A stretch of DNA of 64,000 bases from Sternotherus odoratus (GCA_032164245.1 JAVMKO010000005.1:47198193-47262192), one strand, 5' to 3'. Counted from the first letter of the stretch, positions 9,855-22,256 are shown. The notes: a model not told the origin generated them from the letters alone. Numbers and translations: made by a program.

Positions 9855-12800
9855 CTGGCCTAGATCTCCACCGGGAATGAACAGCAGCTGGTAAGTATCA
9901 AAACAGATTTTCACCTGTTGCCTACACTAGAATTCAAATTCTGATGTGCAGAGGTGTATATGGCTAGCAACAGAATTCATATCCAAATAAACTAGTACGG
10001 GGAGCATCACTTCCAGCTACAGCAGAGCAAATAGTGGTGAGCTAGTCAATCAACTAAATCTTCAAATTTGGTTCATCATATTTGCAAACCCCTTCAGTTG
10101 GTTAAAAAAACAACAACAATGGGATTAAACAAAATTTTGCTCATATAAATGATTATGAACAAAATAAATCAGAAACATCTGAATTTCCCTTTGGAAGGAA
10201 GCAGAAATACCATGCGACTAAGGTGCCAGAGCAGCAGAGAAAGAGAATGCAAAAATATTCAGACACAACACAGTCTGTCAAACCACCAAGCGGCTAAAAT
10301 GTTTTGTATAAGGGTTTCAGCAAGAATTTCACAAAACCAGACGTTTTTCCGAACGAGCACCTGTTTAGGAACGATTTTGAACTGGGAAAATGCCTGCGTT
10401 TCATTTAAAAAGCCACAGATATTTACGCACCTCTACATTCAGCCTTTGACTGCAGCAAGAGCCACAGGCAGCACACCAGTGCAGAGGCACACTCCCAGCA
10501 CTCAAGTGCAGAGTGTATTTCACAAGATTAAACAGGGATGTCCTTCAAATGTACACCCTCTGTCACCCTGAACCCTCACAGATCTGCTGTTATCTCACAT
10601 CAGAAGTGATAAATCACCACAGAGAAACTGTTTTCTGTATGATTCTATAACATTTGAAGCTTTCTGCCCTATCATTTTTTATTCTGCATTTGGCCATGTC
10701 CCCTACACCACATCTCACATCTGGGCCTCAGCAGTTGGAGGAGGCATGTGCAGCAAAATCCACAATCCAACCCTATTCAGTTGGGAGGAACTGTACACAG
10801 TTGATACTAAACAATCTCTGCTCAGGACCCTGTCAGACAACATGGCATTAATGCTGTGAGGAGACTGTCAACACAGATGGGGCAGCTGTCATTATAGTCA
10901 CACACACACTCCTGGCAAACTTCACTGTTGCAGCCAGGGAACCCAGCAAGTCAGACAGCAGCAAGTAATTCCACTTTTCGTATGATGAAGCCTACATGAA
11001 CTGAGAAAGAGGGAGTTTGGACTATAGTATTCATTGTGAAGAGTTCCTTACCTTTTCCTTCAATTCGCAGAGGTTACATCACCCCTTGAAACACAGCCAC
11101 AAGCAAAGGCAAGACTTGCATATGAATCTTCCTTTCTCTGGGTGTTTTGGAGAAAGTGGGTGGGGAGAAGGGGGAGCATGCACTCAAGTGAGCATTCATG
11201 CCTCAGCCAGCTTGAGGATGAGGCTCTGCAGCAAAGTCCTTAAGACCTTCTCAGGGCTGCTGATCTCATCCAAGAAACTGAAAGAGCATCTCAGCAGGAC
11301 ACTGCCAGCCTCCCTTTCAGATCCCTCTTCTTAATGGCCATTCTCTGGCAAGCAAAATGTCAAGAACCAGGCGGGGGCGGTGTTTGGAGAAGGAGGGAGG
11401 TGGAGGGATAAGAGATTCTCACCATCCATCAACCTCAAAACCTATTCAGCGGACAACTTGAATGGAGCCAGCATTTCATTCTCCATGGTAACAAGAGATG
11501 GAAGGAAGAGGGAAAAAGAGAAAGAGACAGACAGAGGGGGCAAGTTAAGAGCAGGCCTGGCAGAAACTGATTTGGAAGAAGCTGGGAGAGTTCTAAACCC
11601 AGCCATTTCTCTTTGCTGTGCAAGTTGCATACAGAAAAAGGAAAAGCCCTTCTCCTGCCTTCTCCGCCTCTCCGTGTGGTAAGTTGTAAGATCAGGGTGA
11701 GCTGTCTTTTCTGCAAGCAGAGTGAAGGGGGGATGGAAATCACTTACTCTGCTATAACCATCCTAAGAAGAGGGAATGACTCCTCCATGAGTGGAACTGG
11801 GAGAAGCATAGCCTTTTCTATGGCTGCTCTAGCCACCCATAGATCGGGGCATGGCTACCCCACAGCAAGCAGAGCAGAGGAGGGGGAAGGAACTGTTATT
11901 GTCTACAATGCTTGATTTATAATGAAGCCACTTAGGCAATTACAATCTATGTGCCAACCCAACCCTTTGCCACCCCCAAATAGGAGAGAGCCAGTTACCC
12001 CCAATTGCCTGCCTCCCCCATCCCTTTTCCTCTCTCACCTCACACGTGGATGCACATTTATCATTTTACTGCTACAAACGGGATACCCTAGAAGCACAAA
12101 AGCCTGGCGTGTATCTCTCTCTCCCCTGCCTCCTCCCCAAGGTGCACTGAAATGAAGTCACATATTTAAAATCCAGGCATCACCTTTCCCAACCTCTGGG
12201 AGCCCTGGCTAATTCAGCACTCATTAACATTTCAGACCTGGCCCTTCTTCCGAACTTTCTTTCCTATTTTACATTCATAACTCGAGCGGTCACAGCCAGA
12301 ACATGCACAACGGGGAAATTACATTTGGATTCGAGCAGGTTTGTGTTGCAAGCTGGCCCCATGCAGCTACTGAAAGAGTCTCAGCTAAAGCATTTATGCA
12401 AGATAACCAAACAAAGGAATGAAAAGCCCAGCAAATCCTGGCCGCTGTCGCCCCCGTCTTATTCCTTTTTGAATTCCTGCCACAGATTTTTCTTGAAGGA
12501 CACATTTAAAAAGCTCCCTCCCCCCACCCCATCAGTGCTCAGGCTCTCAATTCCTGGTTTGTTCTGGCCCGGGGTATTGTATGCAGGAAAAACTGTTGCA
12601 TGATACTTCTCAATAGCCTTGTCTATACACTCAGTTTTTTGTTAAAGGTGACCCTGGGTTGAATTCTCCCCATAGCCCTCAGAGCACACGTTTTAAAATC
12701 ATCTTTAAAAATAAATAAATAAATAATTGGCACAACTTTTCTCCTGTTTCTTATTCCTCCTTCAAGTTTGTTTTTTGAAAACATCCTTTTCTCCTCAGTT

Positions 12801-15800
12801 CCCTATAGCTTGTGTAACTTGGTTTCTGCAAAATTATGACATCACAACCACCATGGATTCGTTAACACCTATCTTAGCCACCCAAACACAGGCTTTATTC
12901 ATTCACCATTTCAAAAACCGTCATATTACTCTGCCATATGGTTTTGCAGGCCATGCATCTGCCACTGACAGTAAATGCCATCCTTAGAGGAAACAGGCTT
13001 CATTTTCACTCACCATCACCTTCCAAGTTTCAGAACAGTCTCAACTGCAAACAACAAAATGGCAACCTATGAGGGGACACCTCAGGGTCACAGCCAGCTA
13101 CAATATCGTTCAACTTATCCTCCTGGTAGGCTGCTATCCCCCTGCCTCCTCAGCCAGCACGGAGCATCTTCTTTACCTTTTGATGTGTGCACCAGGCACT
13201 CTCTTTCATATGCTCAGCAAAAGCGTGTGAGGGGAATGGGACAGAGTGTGGGCACTGGAGTCACATCTTTGTGAACAGGGACTACCAAAGAATTGTTAGA
13301 ACGATGGTAATCTCCTAAATACCAGACTTGCAAAGAATAGCTCTGAATTGCATTCATACAACCAACCTGAACTTTCCTTCTCTTCTCCTCATTTGAGTTC
13401 CTCTCACAGCTCTCAGGAGATATCTCTGTCCCTCCCCCTTCACCCACCTGCCCACCTCCATCAAGGTGACTCTTTTTCTGAAAAGAACAACTTGTTTTGA
13501 GAAATATAACAGGGAACAACAACTGTATAACAAACAACAGCTTTGTTATTGAAGCACAAAAAGGAAGACATTTTTTCCAGTTGTGACAAAGCAGGATTTC
13601 TCCCAGCACTGAACTTTGAGTTTCACCTTGATCCTCTTGAAGAGGGTTTGAAAACATTATTGTTTATCTGTAGTTTGGAGAGAGGATTTGCCTTCTCCAT
13701 GAAGTGGGTTCTAATGTACTTCAAAGACCTGCCACTTGCTAATATGATCCTTTTCTCTCGCTGTGATCCAAAAACAATGTCAGGGGCAAAAGGAAAGCCT
13801 TTTCACGCCCTCCCCAATGGCACACTTTAAGAAGAGGGAAGACACTACCCATGTCACCAACCTACGGAAATGTGCTGTGAAAAAGCATTCAAAGGGCAAA
13901 CAGCTTCACCAAATAGGTACTGTCCTGTCTCTCCCTCCATGATTCTTCTTACGCCGTAAGTGATTACAGCAGCCAGGGGAAGGAGCTGTGGACTTTTCCA
14001 AGATCCATATCCTATTTGTCAGAGAGAACCTACTGTTAACAGACTGAAGCTAGCATAGTAAGGAATAAGGCTCCCCCCAAAAAAGCACTGTAGTGGGTGG
14101 GAGAAGCCCATGCAGAGTAAAGGTCTCATTCAATTACCAAATGCAACTACGATACAGATAAAATATCTCAAAGGGATATTTCAGGAAAAGCCAAAATACA
14201 GCGCTGCTATACGATACCTTAGAAAGAAGCTGAGACTTTGGTTCCAGCAAGTTTGGTAGTCTCTGTGCAGTTCCCACATTACAAAAGCTATGATTGCAAT
14301 CACCACTAATTAGCAGAGAGTTGAGGCAGGGCAAGCCACACAAGTGGGGCACTATGGAAAGGCTACCCATTCTGCACCTGGTCTGTGAACAAACAACTTC
14401 AGTCTCCAGAACACTATCCAGCACTAAAGTCATTTACACTGAAAAAAAGGCAAGCTTCCACTAGACAAAGTTTACTTTCACCTCCACTGAAAAGGTTGAC
14501 AAATCAGGTAGCTGTGTCAAGCTTCTGCCATGTTTTATCATTGGAGCACTTAGTGTGTCACAAGGGCTGTGGATCCAAAGAGAACCACCCTCAGTCTTGG
14601 CCTCGCTTCCACTTGCCAACATCAGGACAGACAATCTCAATGCAGCCAGAAAACAGTTATGCTCACCAGTGTTAGTCCCTGGTGACAGCTCCTAAACCAG
14701 GAATCAATGTGCATCAAGACTGACCTCACCAAGGAGGTAAAAAAAAAAACCTGTAGAAAAACATATGACCCAATCTGATACATGAGCTGTGCACAGGGGC
14801 TCCATTCAGAACAAGGAGCAAAACGCAGGATTCACAGTGGCCTTCTCTATGGAAGGGTCTCTGCAAATGGAATAAAAGGGCACTGGTAACGCAGCACAAA
14901 GATATCTGATTTCTCGTCAGATCAGAAAACACAAGCCTATAAAAAGGAAGGTCAAACCACACACAAATTGAGTCAGTGCCATGTACACGGTCACCTGGGT
15001 ATGGAGAGGTAGCAACTCTGCACCTGTATTTCTGCTGACCTTCTCTTGGACATGCCTGAAAACATTACAGCTCAAAGTGGGGTTACTGTTATACCTCCTT
15101 TTACATATGTAAACTAAGCTCAAAGCACACTGAAAAGGGTCTAACTTTATACCATGTTGCTGTGGAAGGATACCAGGGGTGTCCAAACCATGATATTAAC
15201 AGGCAAGAAGGTTTGAGAAATAGACCCTCAGCTACTTGCTTCAAGGTCATGTTCTCTTCTCTGTCTGCAGCAGATCAATGAACCACAGGATCATTTTGCA
15301 ACTTTTCCTCTTTCCTCTGCATTCCCCTTTCAGTCAATTTTCAAAATCCCATAAATGCTCTAGATTACCCCTCTACAAGACAAGTGTGCAAGGTACACTT
15401 TCTAAAACCCTGGCCTGGACCCGAGCAAGGAGAAGTGACTATGAACTTTCAAATTCAGCCAACCACACTAGCAAACATGGGGAGGACTGGCAAGCTCCTC
15501 CCATGGAGGCGAAAGTTAGTGACTGTGGAGTAGGGCACTGAAGACAGAAAGGTAAAAGTGAAGAAAATCAGCGCTGTACGTCTTACGCAGGGATGTGGGG
15601 GTCCCTGTAGGGCTGAGTAGGAGGGGAGCTCAGGAATAGAAATTCCCCATTTTGGATGGGGATAGGACAGAGGGCACTGGAAAAGAAATCAAGAGCAGAG
15701 CAAAGATGATGATCCTAGTTTTGGAATGTACCATTTAGAGCAGATGGGCAGGGAATGCCTCAGATGTGGAAATCGAAGGGATTGTGGTCAATGACCAGGT

Positions 15801-16411
15801 GCCAGAACGCTGCTTTAATTCCAAAGAAGGGGAATTAGAAATGAAAGAAGATTTCTCATGTGTTTGTTACTGTACTGAAACCAGGAAGAATCATCATAGC
15901 AACCAACAACATGATTGATGTCCCCATATACCCTCAACTCAGGAAGCGACCAGAGTATAAATCCCCAGCATGGCAGAGAGAAGGAGCTAGTGGTAGCTAT
16001 GGAAGAAGAGACGGCACTGGCACTTTGCAGCTATTTACTAACACAACCGAAAAGAAATCAAACTCTCTCTGAAAAACCAGAGAGGCCCAATTTAATCAAG
16101 ACATCACTCCAAAGGAAGATTAAGAATATTTATTTCCTGCTGGATCTAACCAAAGTGTGTGCGCAAGGTGATGAGGGACATCAATGCAAAAAACATCTGG
16201 TCTAAAAGCAAAGCTACCCTGGGGGCGTGGGGGGAGAATCCACACAGAACTCCCCAAAGTTTAGAATAAAGTGTTTCCAAAGCTTGGACAGCCCAGTTTC
16301 TGTACGGGGTGAATATGAAGCAGACAAGCCAGTGACTAGAAGCCCTCCCAAGCTGGATCTAGCATCCAGAAGGCTGGAGACAGCATACTTCTCTCTTTAA
16401 ACTTAATTCTT
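9855..16411. other. 6.5-kb repeat-poor interval, no gene recognised
   Basis: The longest stretch of the window without a recognised transposon. Open frames up to 147 codons overlap on both strands without motifs. Short low-complexity runs occur (AAAT repeats near 12710-12725). A phrase near 12614 resembles a Harbinger-like end (AGCCTTGTCTATACACT) but has no partner. I cannot exclude small conserved non-coding elements or short exons. Confidence 0.4.
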
Positions 16412-16796
16412 TACTTCAAAGCTGCATGTTAAAATATCACAAGGGGAAACTGCAGAGCTACAATTCATTTGCAAATTCAACACAAACAATCTCGGATTGA
16501 ACAAAGACCTACAATGGCTTGCTAATTACAGAAATAGTTTCTCCTCTCTCCATGTTCACACCCCCCATTCAAATGCTAGAAGAATAACCCACCCTCCCTG
16601 AGCAGAGATAACAAGCTGGTTCAGCCTAAATGGACTAACCTTTTTACCTCCCACCTGGTTCTTGCCTACTTTTCTATACCTGCCTCTGGACACTTCCACT
16701 GCTTGCATCCGACGAAGTGGGTATTAGCCCACGAAAGCTTATGCTTCAAAACTTTATAGTTAGTCTTTAAGGTGCCACAGGACTTTGTTACCTCCA
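16412..16796 (+). mobile_element. Penelope-like element, 3' fragment
   Basis: This segment matches the element at 40234-41484: the last part of the endonuclease coding region (about 16430-16540), then the terminal repeat with the hammerhead-like core (16705-16744) and the final stretch TTAGTCTTTAAGGTGCCACA. It is truncated at its 5' side. I could not find a clear target duplication. Confidence 0.8.
16705..16744 (+). ncRNA. Hammerhead-like ribozyme core (Penelope terminal repeat)
   Basis: CCGACGA, a short complementary stem (GTGGGT/GCCCAC), then GAAA and a GC-TTAT-GC mini-stem give the order of a hammerhead core (CUGANGA - stem II - GAAA - short stem III). Hammerhead motifs are known in terminal repeats of Penelope-like elements. 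Here the first core base is changed (CCGA), so activity is doubtful. Confidence 0.45.
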
Positions 16797-17430
16797 CTAC
16801 ACAGATGACCCATGCAGCAAGCTGGGTTCATGCACTGCTTCTTTACTTCTCAGTATACCATTCTATCTTCCCCTCCAGAAAAATAATCCCCCCACAAAAA
16901 CTAGAGTATAGAGAGAACAGAAGCAATTCTCCAAATCAAACCTCTCTTTCTAGGACTGGTGTAGAAATTAAGGGAGGATTTTTTTTATTTTTATTTTTTT
17001 TAAGAAGATGGAAGGAATCTCAATAACTTTCAGGGAAGAAATGGCAGGAAAGTGCAGATGGGCTCAACCAGAGTTAACCAAAGGCCCATTTTGAGCTTAG
17101 CTTCCACTGAACTCCGCCCTCAGCAGCTAAGTGGCTGGCAGTCAGCGTGCACTGGTGAGTTCAACAATCAGACACAGCTTTCTCCTGTGAAGACTGCAAA
17201 CCTGCAAATTAATCTGTGGAAATAAATTTTTTTTTAAAAAAACCAAGCAGCCTTGTTCTTCACCAGCTTTGCCAGCCAGCAGGCACAATGGCATAGGGGG
17301 GCTAGCAGATCCTCATGTACAAAAAACCCCTAAGCCTAGCACCTCAGTTGCTCTTCACTTAAGTTAACTAGCTTGCATATACCTAGCTAAAAAGTCAGGA
17401 CACCAACCAGGATTTACAGTGCTTAAGAGC
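16797..17430. other. No feature recognised
   Basis: Non-coding sequence with T-rich and A-rich runs near 16981-17000 and 17226-17242. Confidence 0.4.
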
Positions 17431-17435
17431 GACAA

Positions 17436-17500
17436 AGAGTCTTGTAGCACCTTATAGACTAACAGATTTTAGGGATCATGAGCTTTCGTGGGTTAAGACC
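17436..17500 (-). mobile_element. Penelope-type terminal repeat fragment
   Basis: Contains the minus-strand signature AGTCTTGTAGCACCTTATAG and then the GAGCTTTCGTGGGTTAAGAC core seen in the other Penelope-type ends of the window. It is short and diverged. Confidence 0.6.
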
Positions 17501-17755
17501 TTAAGGGGACGGGAGCCCTGCTGCCGGAGCCCTGGGGAAGCATCGGTGGGGCTCTGGTAGCTATTTAAAGAGCCCGGGGCTGGGACACTGCTAGTGCCCC
17601 GGGCCCTGCTGCCTGAGCCACGCTGCAGCCTCCCCCAGGCTCCCGCAGCAATTGAAAGGGCCTTTCAATTGCGCCTGGGGAAGCCGATCCGCCCCGGTAC
17701 GGCGCACCGACCCTTGCCACCGGGGCGTACCGGCTTACTTTCACCTCTGCTTACC
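17500..17755. repeat. GC-rich repeat ending in TTACTTTCACCTCTG
   Basis: A GC-rich block next to the Penelope fragment. It holds a perfect AATTGAAAGG/CCTTTCAATT palindrome at about 17648-17672 and GGTACGGCG/CGTACCGG blocks. The right edge resembles a hAT-type terminus (TTACTTTCACCTCTG), but I could not identify a matching left end or target duplication. Confidence 0.4.
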
Positions 17756-17811
17756 AGTGTGACTTTTGCCCTCCAAAATCTCTTATTCCGTCTTCAACAG
17801 GTGGGTTTGAA

Positions 17812-17897
17812 AGAATCATAGGACTGGAAGGGACTTTGAGAGGTCATCTAGTCCAGTCCCCTGCACTCATGGCAGGATTTAGTATTATCTAGTATCA
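17812..17897 (-). mobile_element. CR1-related 3' tail
   Basis: The phrases AATCATAGGACTGGAAGGGA and GGTCATCTAGTCCAGTCCCC are the standard 3'-UTR end of turtle CR1-type elements, minus strand. It has been reduced to about 85 bases. Confidence 0.7.
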
Positions 17898-18172
17898 GAG
17901 GGGTAGCCATGTTAGTCTGGATCTGCAAACGTGACAGTCTTGTAGCACCTTATAGACTAACAAATATTTTGGAGCATAAGCTTTCGTGGGCGAAGACCCA
18001 CTTCATCAGATGAATGCTGTGGAAATCTCCAGAGGCAGGAATAAATATGCAGGCAAGATAGCAAGGTAAATTCAATCAAGGAAGGTGAGGCCCACTTCCA
18101 ACAGCTGATCTGGAGGTGTGAACACCCAGAGAGGAAAAACTGCTTTTGTAGTTGGCAAGCCATTAAAAAAAA
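17894..18172 (-). mobile_element. Penelope-type terminal repeat, minus strand
   Basis: Begins GTATCAGAGGGGTAGCCATG and contains AGTCTTGTAGCACCTTATAG, then the hammerhead-like unit in reverse (GCTTTCGTGGGCGAAGACCC, then ACTTCATCAG). It ends in a long A-run near 18164-18184. No endonuclease or reverse transcriptase remains. Confidence 0.72.
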
Positions 18173-18183
18173 AAAAAAAAAAA

Positions 18184-18315
18184 ATGGAGATATACCAATC
18201 TCCTAGAACTGGAAAGACCTTGAAGGTCATCGAGTCCAGTCCCCTGCCTACACTAGCAGGATTGAGTACTGTCCCCTGACAGATTTTTTGCCCCAGATCC
18301 CTAAATGGCCCCCTT
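18184..18315 (-). mobile_element. Tortoise-type tRNA SINE, 3' fragment
   Basis: This is the reverse complement of the 3' two-thirds of the SINE at 46013-46212: the shared text includes the 'CTAGAACTGGAAAGACCTTG' tail, 'AGGATTGAGTACTGTCCCCT' and CCCTAAATGGCCCCCT. The Pol III promoter half is missing, so it is inactive. Confidence 0.8.
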
Positions 18316-18423
18316 CACAGTCTTTGTTTAATCCTGAGCTGATAGTGTTATCTAGTTTACTCTCTTCATCATCAAAGCACTGGCAGCAGGAAGGAAAAAG
18401 GATGAAGAAATCTGTGGAGTTGA

Positions 18424-18545
18424 TAAGGCAACAGACTGGGAGTCATGAGATCTGCCCACTGACTCACTGTGCAACATGGGCAAGACGACAAACCTCTGTA
18501 CTTGCGTTTCAGTGTCTGAAAAATGAAGAGAACGCTGCTTACTCT
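18424..18545 (+). mobile_element. MIR/CORE-SINE fragment
   Basis: ACAGACTGGGAGTCATGAGA, then CTCACTGTGCAACATGGGCA and a TTTCAGTGTCTGAAAAATG end follow the order of the MIR core and 3' region. It is strongly decayed, consistent with great age. Confidence 0.65.
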
Positions 18546-18587
18546 TGGCAATGGCTCTGTAGCTCTAGGGCTGAAAGGGCACTGTAA

Positions 18588-19276
18588 CACATAGCGTTAT
18601 CTAACGCCTTCGTTATACTGGCACTTTATAGCGCTATAAAGTCACCAGGAGCGCTATAACTCACTACCTGTCCAGACTAGCGAGGCACGTAGAGCGCTAT
18701 AAATCCACGGTTATACCGGTCCTGGTAATCCTCTCTTCCCAGAGGATTAACAGCTGTAGCGTATTGGGTGATATGCTTTAGCTCCAGTGTAAACAGGTAG
18801 TAACAATACTGCGCTATGAGTGATCTCTGGAAACGCCTCTAAGCTATTTAAGCCAATTGACCACTCTTCCCTTTGTTTTGGACTGGGCGGGAGGAATGCG
18901 GAAGTATGGTTTCAGATCTTATCAACAATGCAAATGTTTACCTAGTGAGAAGCAGAAGAGTAGCAGGCTTTGCATTTTAAAGACAGTTTGCTGACATACT
19001 CTCTGCACTCCAAAAATCCACTCTCTCTCTCCCTCCGCATACACACAATACACTCGCCCTCATCCCCCTCATTTGAAAAGCACGTTGCACCCAGCTGAAT
19101 GCTGGGGTAGCTGCCCATAATGCACCACTCCCCGTGCTGCTGCAAGTGCCACAAATATGGCCACTCCAGTGCGGTTGCGGCTGTCAGTGTGGACACGCTG
19201 GAGCGCTATCCCTGGACCTGTATCTGAAGGCGGGTATAACCAAAACTGCTATAAAGCTGTAAGTGTAACCATGGCC
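18588..19276. mobile_element. Possible Harbinger-like MITE
   Basis: The right end reads GTGTAACCATGGCC followed by TAA (19277-19279); a TAA also precedes the proposed left edge (18585-18587). Three-base TWA duplications are typical of PIF/Harbinger. The interior has several GCGCTATAA/TTATAGCGC blocks that pair in opposite orientation and the phrase GCTGCCCATAATGCACCA, as in Harbinger MITEs. The left terminal repeat is poor, so the left boundary is tentative. Confidence 0.5.
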
Positions 19277-19519
19277 TAAGGGACTGATGGGGAAGAGACT
19301 TAACACTAGTTATGATCCCAATTCACAACTTTTCCAACACCACACTCAGTTGTTAGGTTAAAGGCTCTCCAGGTTTTTTCTCAGAGAACGTTGAACATTC
19401 ATCAATTCTCTGAAGAAAAATATTATTTTCTATTCTGAAGTTCATAACTTCATCCAGGCCAAAGAGGATTTAAAAAAAAAAAAAAAAAAAAGGACAGAAA
19501 ATCGTATTTAGACAAAATC

Positions 19520-20650
19520 ATGCCTACTGATGATCTCTGTCCATATAACAGATTTTATCTGGTTGAAATGCCAAAGTCAGGAAGAATACAGAGGGAAAAG
19601 ATAGACACTCCCCAACTATACACTTTAGGGCAAAAATTCAGCGCACAAGCCAATGAAAATAAATATGTAAACCTTCTAATTGCATGTGAGGCTTTCAAAG
19701 CATATGTTAGGGATAAGAAAAATGGTCAAACAAATATGCTTAGAAAACAAAACCAGAAGACCTTCAACCTAGTCTATTCTATATCCTGAAGAATTCTGAG
19801 GACAAGATGCTAGAAATCTCAAAGCAACTTCATTTAATCCTGACAACAAGGGCACAAATATCTCCAAGCTATGCACAACCAAATGTGTTTGAATGTGGAA
19901 ATAATTTAGCTGAGTATTAGACAGGCTGAGTTGATCCAATTACACAATCACACGTGTGGCCTCCATAAAAGAACACACATACATCTGGCTATCCAAACTG
20001 GTCTAACCAGCAATATCACAAAGAAGGAAAGACCCATCTTGACTTTCAGTTGTCTGGTAGAGTTTGCAGGGCTGGCAGCAATTAAACGTCTTTTGACTCT
20101 TAAACAGAGGAAATTTAATATGGAAGTCATAAATATGGAGGTCTCACTTCAGTGTATAACTGAAATTTAAGCAATTTTGAACACAAGCTCAAGTCACTAG
20201 ACAGTGCTGAGAAAATGGAACTATTTCAGGATTTCAGATTAGCATAAATAAACCAGAGGCAATAGTACTCAGTGAGCACTGCCCTCTCCCCCTGCCACTC
20301 CACCCCCCTCCCCGCCCCCCAAAAAACTACTTTGTTCACTGATTTTCCAGCCAAGTGGTCGTCTCAGGGTTTTAAATATCTGGAAATGAACCTGTCCCTG
20401 AAGATGAATAAAGTGATTTTGTTTAAATTTTATACCACACTCTGCAGATAATAAGATAGGACTTCAAACAGATGGCACAATTTACCTCTATTCCCTTTTG
20501 GAAGAGCTAACAATAAAAATGAGTATTCTCCCGTACATTCTAGACTACTTACAGGTTTTACCTGTAATGATCCCAGCTAGCATAAAAAAGAAGTAGACAA
20601 AAATAAGGAAAAACTTCCACCAACAAGGAACAAACAGATCATTTACAAAA
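19520..20650 (+). pseudogene. Decayed L1-like reverse transcriptase
   Basis: Three plus-strand pieces fall in the order expected of L1 ORF2. The first (19520-19790) has ACEAFKAYVRD and a following K/R-rich stretch, like the linker before the L1 RT. Near 20225-20275 comes GFQISINKPEAIVLSE, like the L1 'GFKINxxKSE' motif. Near 20515-20590 comes KMSILPYILDYLQVLPVMIP, like the L1 'KMNILPRFLYLFQxLPI' motif. Frames change and stops are many. This is recognition by motif pattern only and no alignment was run. Confidence 0.5.
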
Positions 20651-20682
20651 ATGCAGATTTAACTGGACAGATTAAGCTTTTG

Positions 20683-20775
20683 GGGGCAGGGACAGTGTCT
20701 ACCTCCATGTTTGTGAAGTGTTTAGCACAACAAGGCCCCAACTGGAACCTCCAAGATGCACCATGAAGGGCCAGA
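20683..20775 (+). repeat. L2-like LINE 3' end
   Basis: GGGGCAGGGACAGTGTCTAC followed by GTGTTTAGCACAACAAGGCC is the pattern of the 3' end of L2-type elements (…GGGCAGGGACTGTGTCT… …CCTAGCACA…). Short and without coding capacity. Confidence 0.5.
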
Positions 20776-21266
20776 TGGATCTACCCTGAGGCCAATGACC
20801 ATTTCTTTCCAGTATTTTCTTTCTGGGCCCTCTAGGAATTGAGATTACAATGGTCCCTGCTAACTTTAGAATCTGTGAAAAAGATGGCCATACTGCTTCC
20901 TGGCCACTGGAGGGATTCTTTTCAAAATGCTGCTTCTTGTGCAATGTCCTCTAAGCACTGAACCTTAAGTACCACCTCCTGAAGCACCATTCAAGTGACT
21001 CTCTGGTCTTAAACTGCAGAACTAACTTCCACAGTTCCTTACCAGGTGCCTTCATGGGAGGATGACCCTCTTCCAACCTGGAACTCCTCACCCAGCTTTA
21101 GCTCCTATCTCTATTCAGTGAGAAATGCTTGCTCAGGAGGAGGATTCCCAGGCTCACGTGTTGCCAATGCCTCTTGCAGCAGGAGGTTCTGGAGAGGAGT
21201 TTTATAGAAGGCCTTGTCCAAATGGCCTTTCCCAACGCATAAATAACATTCACTGTTCAGTCCATC

Positions 21267-21344
21267 TGAAGCAGAGAGCAGAGAGCGGGGACTGGAGGGG
21301 TCGCGCTGCGCCGACGCAGCCGGGAAAAGGTTGAGAACCGCTGA
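21267..21344 (+). mobile_element. hAT MITE end fragment
   Basis: The right part of the MITE family seen at 58477-58728 and 59890-60279: GGAGGGGTCGCGCTGCGCC and the terminus GTTGAGAACCGCTG. The left end is missing. Confidence 0.65.
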
Positions 21345-21618
21345 GTTAAAGCCTTAGGTAAGATTTTTACCAGGAGTGAGTGGGGAGATATGTACCTGCA
21401 GAGGGTATTTATTCCAAAAGATTCCTCCTGGAAAATTACAGCACCTAAAACTAAGGTTACATGTTTCCCACTATGGACTACAATGACAAACGATAAAAAC
21501 CAGGTGCCATTTGATGGAGGGGAGCCACACTGGAAACTGGGGAGATGTCTCGCCTCCAGGTGCTGGACTGGCAGACATTACTCCACTCTTTTGGGACTTA
21601 GCCTGAGGTCCTCTGTAT

Positions 21619-21642
21619 CTCTCCTCCTCCTCCTCCTCCTCT
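21619..21642. repeat. (CTC)n microsatellite
   Basis: Eight CTC trinucleotides. It produces a poly-leucine run in translation that is not a protein feature. Confidence 0.9.
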
Positions 21643-21766
21643 TCACATTATCCTTGCACAGCCAATTACTGGCTTTTTGCATTCAGACCCACTGCTTGTG
21701 ACTCAGAAGAGAAAACAATACAAGATTCCTATTTTAAAACTAATTTTATGCATGGATGATATTTAA

Positions 21767-22253
21767 GGCTACAGTTTTGTCACGGCGGTTCCGGAAGCCA
21801 CGGAAGACCTCCGTGACTTCAGCCCTGGCACCAGAGAGCTGCAGGGTCCCGCCACCTCCCACAGTGACAGGGAACTGTAAGGTACCCCTGCCATGTGAGG
21901 CAGTGGGCCCCCAAGCTCTCAGCCACCATGGGTAGCAGAGGTATCCCCGCAGCTCCTCCCCAGCCACAGTGGAAGAGGGACCCTCTTATAGCTCCCCATT
22001 TCCCTGGCAGTGGTGACAGGAGGACCATCACTCACACACAGCTCCCCTCTGCTGCTGGTGACAGGGGGACCCTGGAGCTCTGAGTTCCCATGGGTGGTGG
22101 GGGCCCCAGAGCTCCTAGTCACCCTGAAGCTGCCCAGTCCCTTCCTGTTTTATCATGGAAATTTTTAGTAGAAGACAGGGACGGGCCACAGGTTTCCATG
22201 AATTTTTTTTTATTGCCATGACCTGTCAGTGACTTATACTAAAAACGTAGCCC
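21767..22253. mobile_element. Harbinger-like MITE (TAA duplication)
   Basis: Inverted ends GGCTACAGTTTTGTCACGG (left) and ACTAAAAACGTAGCCC (right) are flanked by TAA at 21764-21766 and 22254-22256. A 3-bp TAA duplication suggests PIF/Harbinger. The interior is GC-rich with purine/pyrimidine clusters and no transposase. Confidence 0.62.
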
Positions 22254-22256
22254 TAA

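Noticed and set aside
9387..9863. 158-codon frame rich in Ala, Pro, Gly
   Set aside because: Produced by stop-free minisatellite units inside the Tigger-like MITE and extending into its terminal repeat.
10149..10571. 140-codon plus-strand frame
   Set aside because: No domain or family pattern; composition like the surrounding non-coding DNA.
12614..12635. Harbinger-like end
   Set aside because: Single short match without partner or TWA duplication.
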